The translations under genes were made by a program, and so were the position numbers. Source: Pseudorhodoplanes sp. (GTDB lineage: Bacteria; Pseudomonadota; Alphaproteobacteria; Rhizobiales; Xanthobacteraceae). From it: 6,219 nucleotides of DNA. The DNA is taken from the NCBI GenBank assembly GCA_008933495.1, contig WBUW01000192.1, forward strand, positions 1 through 6,219, in the 5' to 3' direction. Each line of letters starts with the position of its first letter. The first letter of the stretch is position 1. The notes beneath the pieces are model-generated. The model made no database searches and was not told the DNA's origin. It saw only the letters and a list, made by a program, of their open reading frames with translations. Below are positions 6,012 through 6,219 of this stretch, one piece after another.

Positions 6012-6157
6012 CGAGGCGCGGGCCTTGCGGTCCGCGCCGTTTAGTTGTGGCCACACGGAGCGATTTTCTCGTTCTGGCCCAACGATTTAGCCAAACCAGA
6101 CTGAAAGAAGCCGGTCCGGACATTCCGAGCACCGGAGTCGAACACGAGGACAAAAAG
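6012..6157 (+). promoter_or_regulatory. Structured 5' leader of rplU mRNA
   Basis: Three stems can be drawn in the predicted leader. The first is a 10-bp hairpin (6015-6024 with 6029-6038, one G-U pair, loop TTGC), starting almost at the predicted transcript end. The second is GAGCGA/TCGTTC (6058-6074) with one G-U pair. The third is CCGGT...ACCGG enclosing CGGA/TCCG (6111-6135), about ten bases before the ribosome site. A 10-base palindrome TGTGGCCACA lies at 6046-6055. Leaders of ribosomal-protein genes often bind their own product to control translation, and L21 leaders are known in Firmicutes. Whether this one does so is inference. The first hairpin lacks a T tract, so it is not an obvious terminator. 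Confidence 0.4.
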
Positions 6158-6219
6158 ATGTTCGCAGTCATCAAAACCGGCGGCCTGCAATACCGCGTCG
6201 CCGATCTGCACAATCTCGC
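6158..6219 (+). CDS. 50S ribosomal protein L21, N-terminal part (cut by window end)
   Basis: The frame starts MFAVIKTGGLQYRVADLHNL and runs off the window after 20 full codons. MFAVIKTGG-x-QYRV is the signature start of bacterial L21, which binds 23S rRNA and L20 in the large ribosomal subunit. The ribosome site GAGGA (6146-6150) is seven bases before the ATG. The position usually filled by lysine (GGKQY) holds leucine here. L21 has about 100-130 residues, so most lies beyond the edge; rpmA (L27) usually follows it in bacteria. Confidence 0.9.
   Translation, partial: MFAVIKTGGLQYRVADLHNL

Noticed and set aside
1..6219. Mobile element, CRISPR, phage or defence system
   Set aside because: No transposase, integrase, spaced repeats or defence-type domains are seen in any frame; tRNA-Ser shows no partial 3' copy elsewhere in the window that would mark an integrated element.

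Overview
The window reads as ordinary chromosomal DNA of a GC-rich alphaproteobacterium, probably of the order Hyphomicrobiales (Bradyrhizobium/Rhodopseudomonas-like or a relative). This rests on base composition, a branched-chain-amino-acid-type binding protein of the kind these organisms carry in large numbers, a tRNA-Ser with encoded CCA, and an L21 gene whose first residues are of the bacterial rplU type. The placement comes from general resemblance, not from a search.

Layout, left to right. Bases 1-332 hold no convincing gene and end in a candidate promoter and a strong ribosome binding site. Bases 333-1517 (+) encode an exported type I periplasmic binding protein, followed by a 9-bp GC hairpin with a TTCG loop that probably terminates transcription. 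A TauE/SafE-type membrane transporter (1657-2427, -) converges on it. A nitroreductase (2587-, +) diverges from the transporter across a 159-bp gap; its last ~40 residues lie in another frame (tail 3264-3395), so the gene as given is frameshifted. A 15-bp tandem duplication follows. Next is tRNA-Ser(CGA) on the minus strand (3611-3700), with its own candidate promoter.

The right half starts with a two-component pair. A KdpD-C-like sensor kinase (3819-4904, +) with four membrane segments (DUF4118 type) overlaps by 11 bases a KdpE-like OmpR-family response regulator (4894-5613). No kdpFABC potassium pump genes lie in the window and the kinase lacks the KdpD N-terminal domains, so the signal and targets are open. 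A small two-helix membrane protein (5738-5929), preceded by a perfect 8-bp inverted repeat, comes next. The window ends in the first 20 codons of rplU (ribosomal protein L21), behind a candidate promoter and a leader with several hairpins.

The genes do not form one pathway: they are separate transcription units around a core tRNA/ribosomal-protein locus. I found no transposase, integrase, CRISPR array, phage gene or defence system, and no clear sign of an undescribed multi-gene system. The observations most worth following are the nitroreductase frameshift, the structured rplU leader, and the inverted repeat in front of the small membrane protein.
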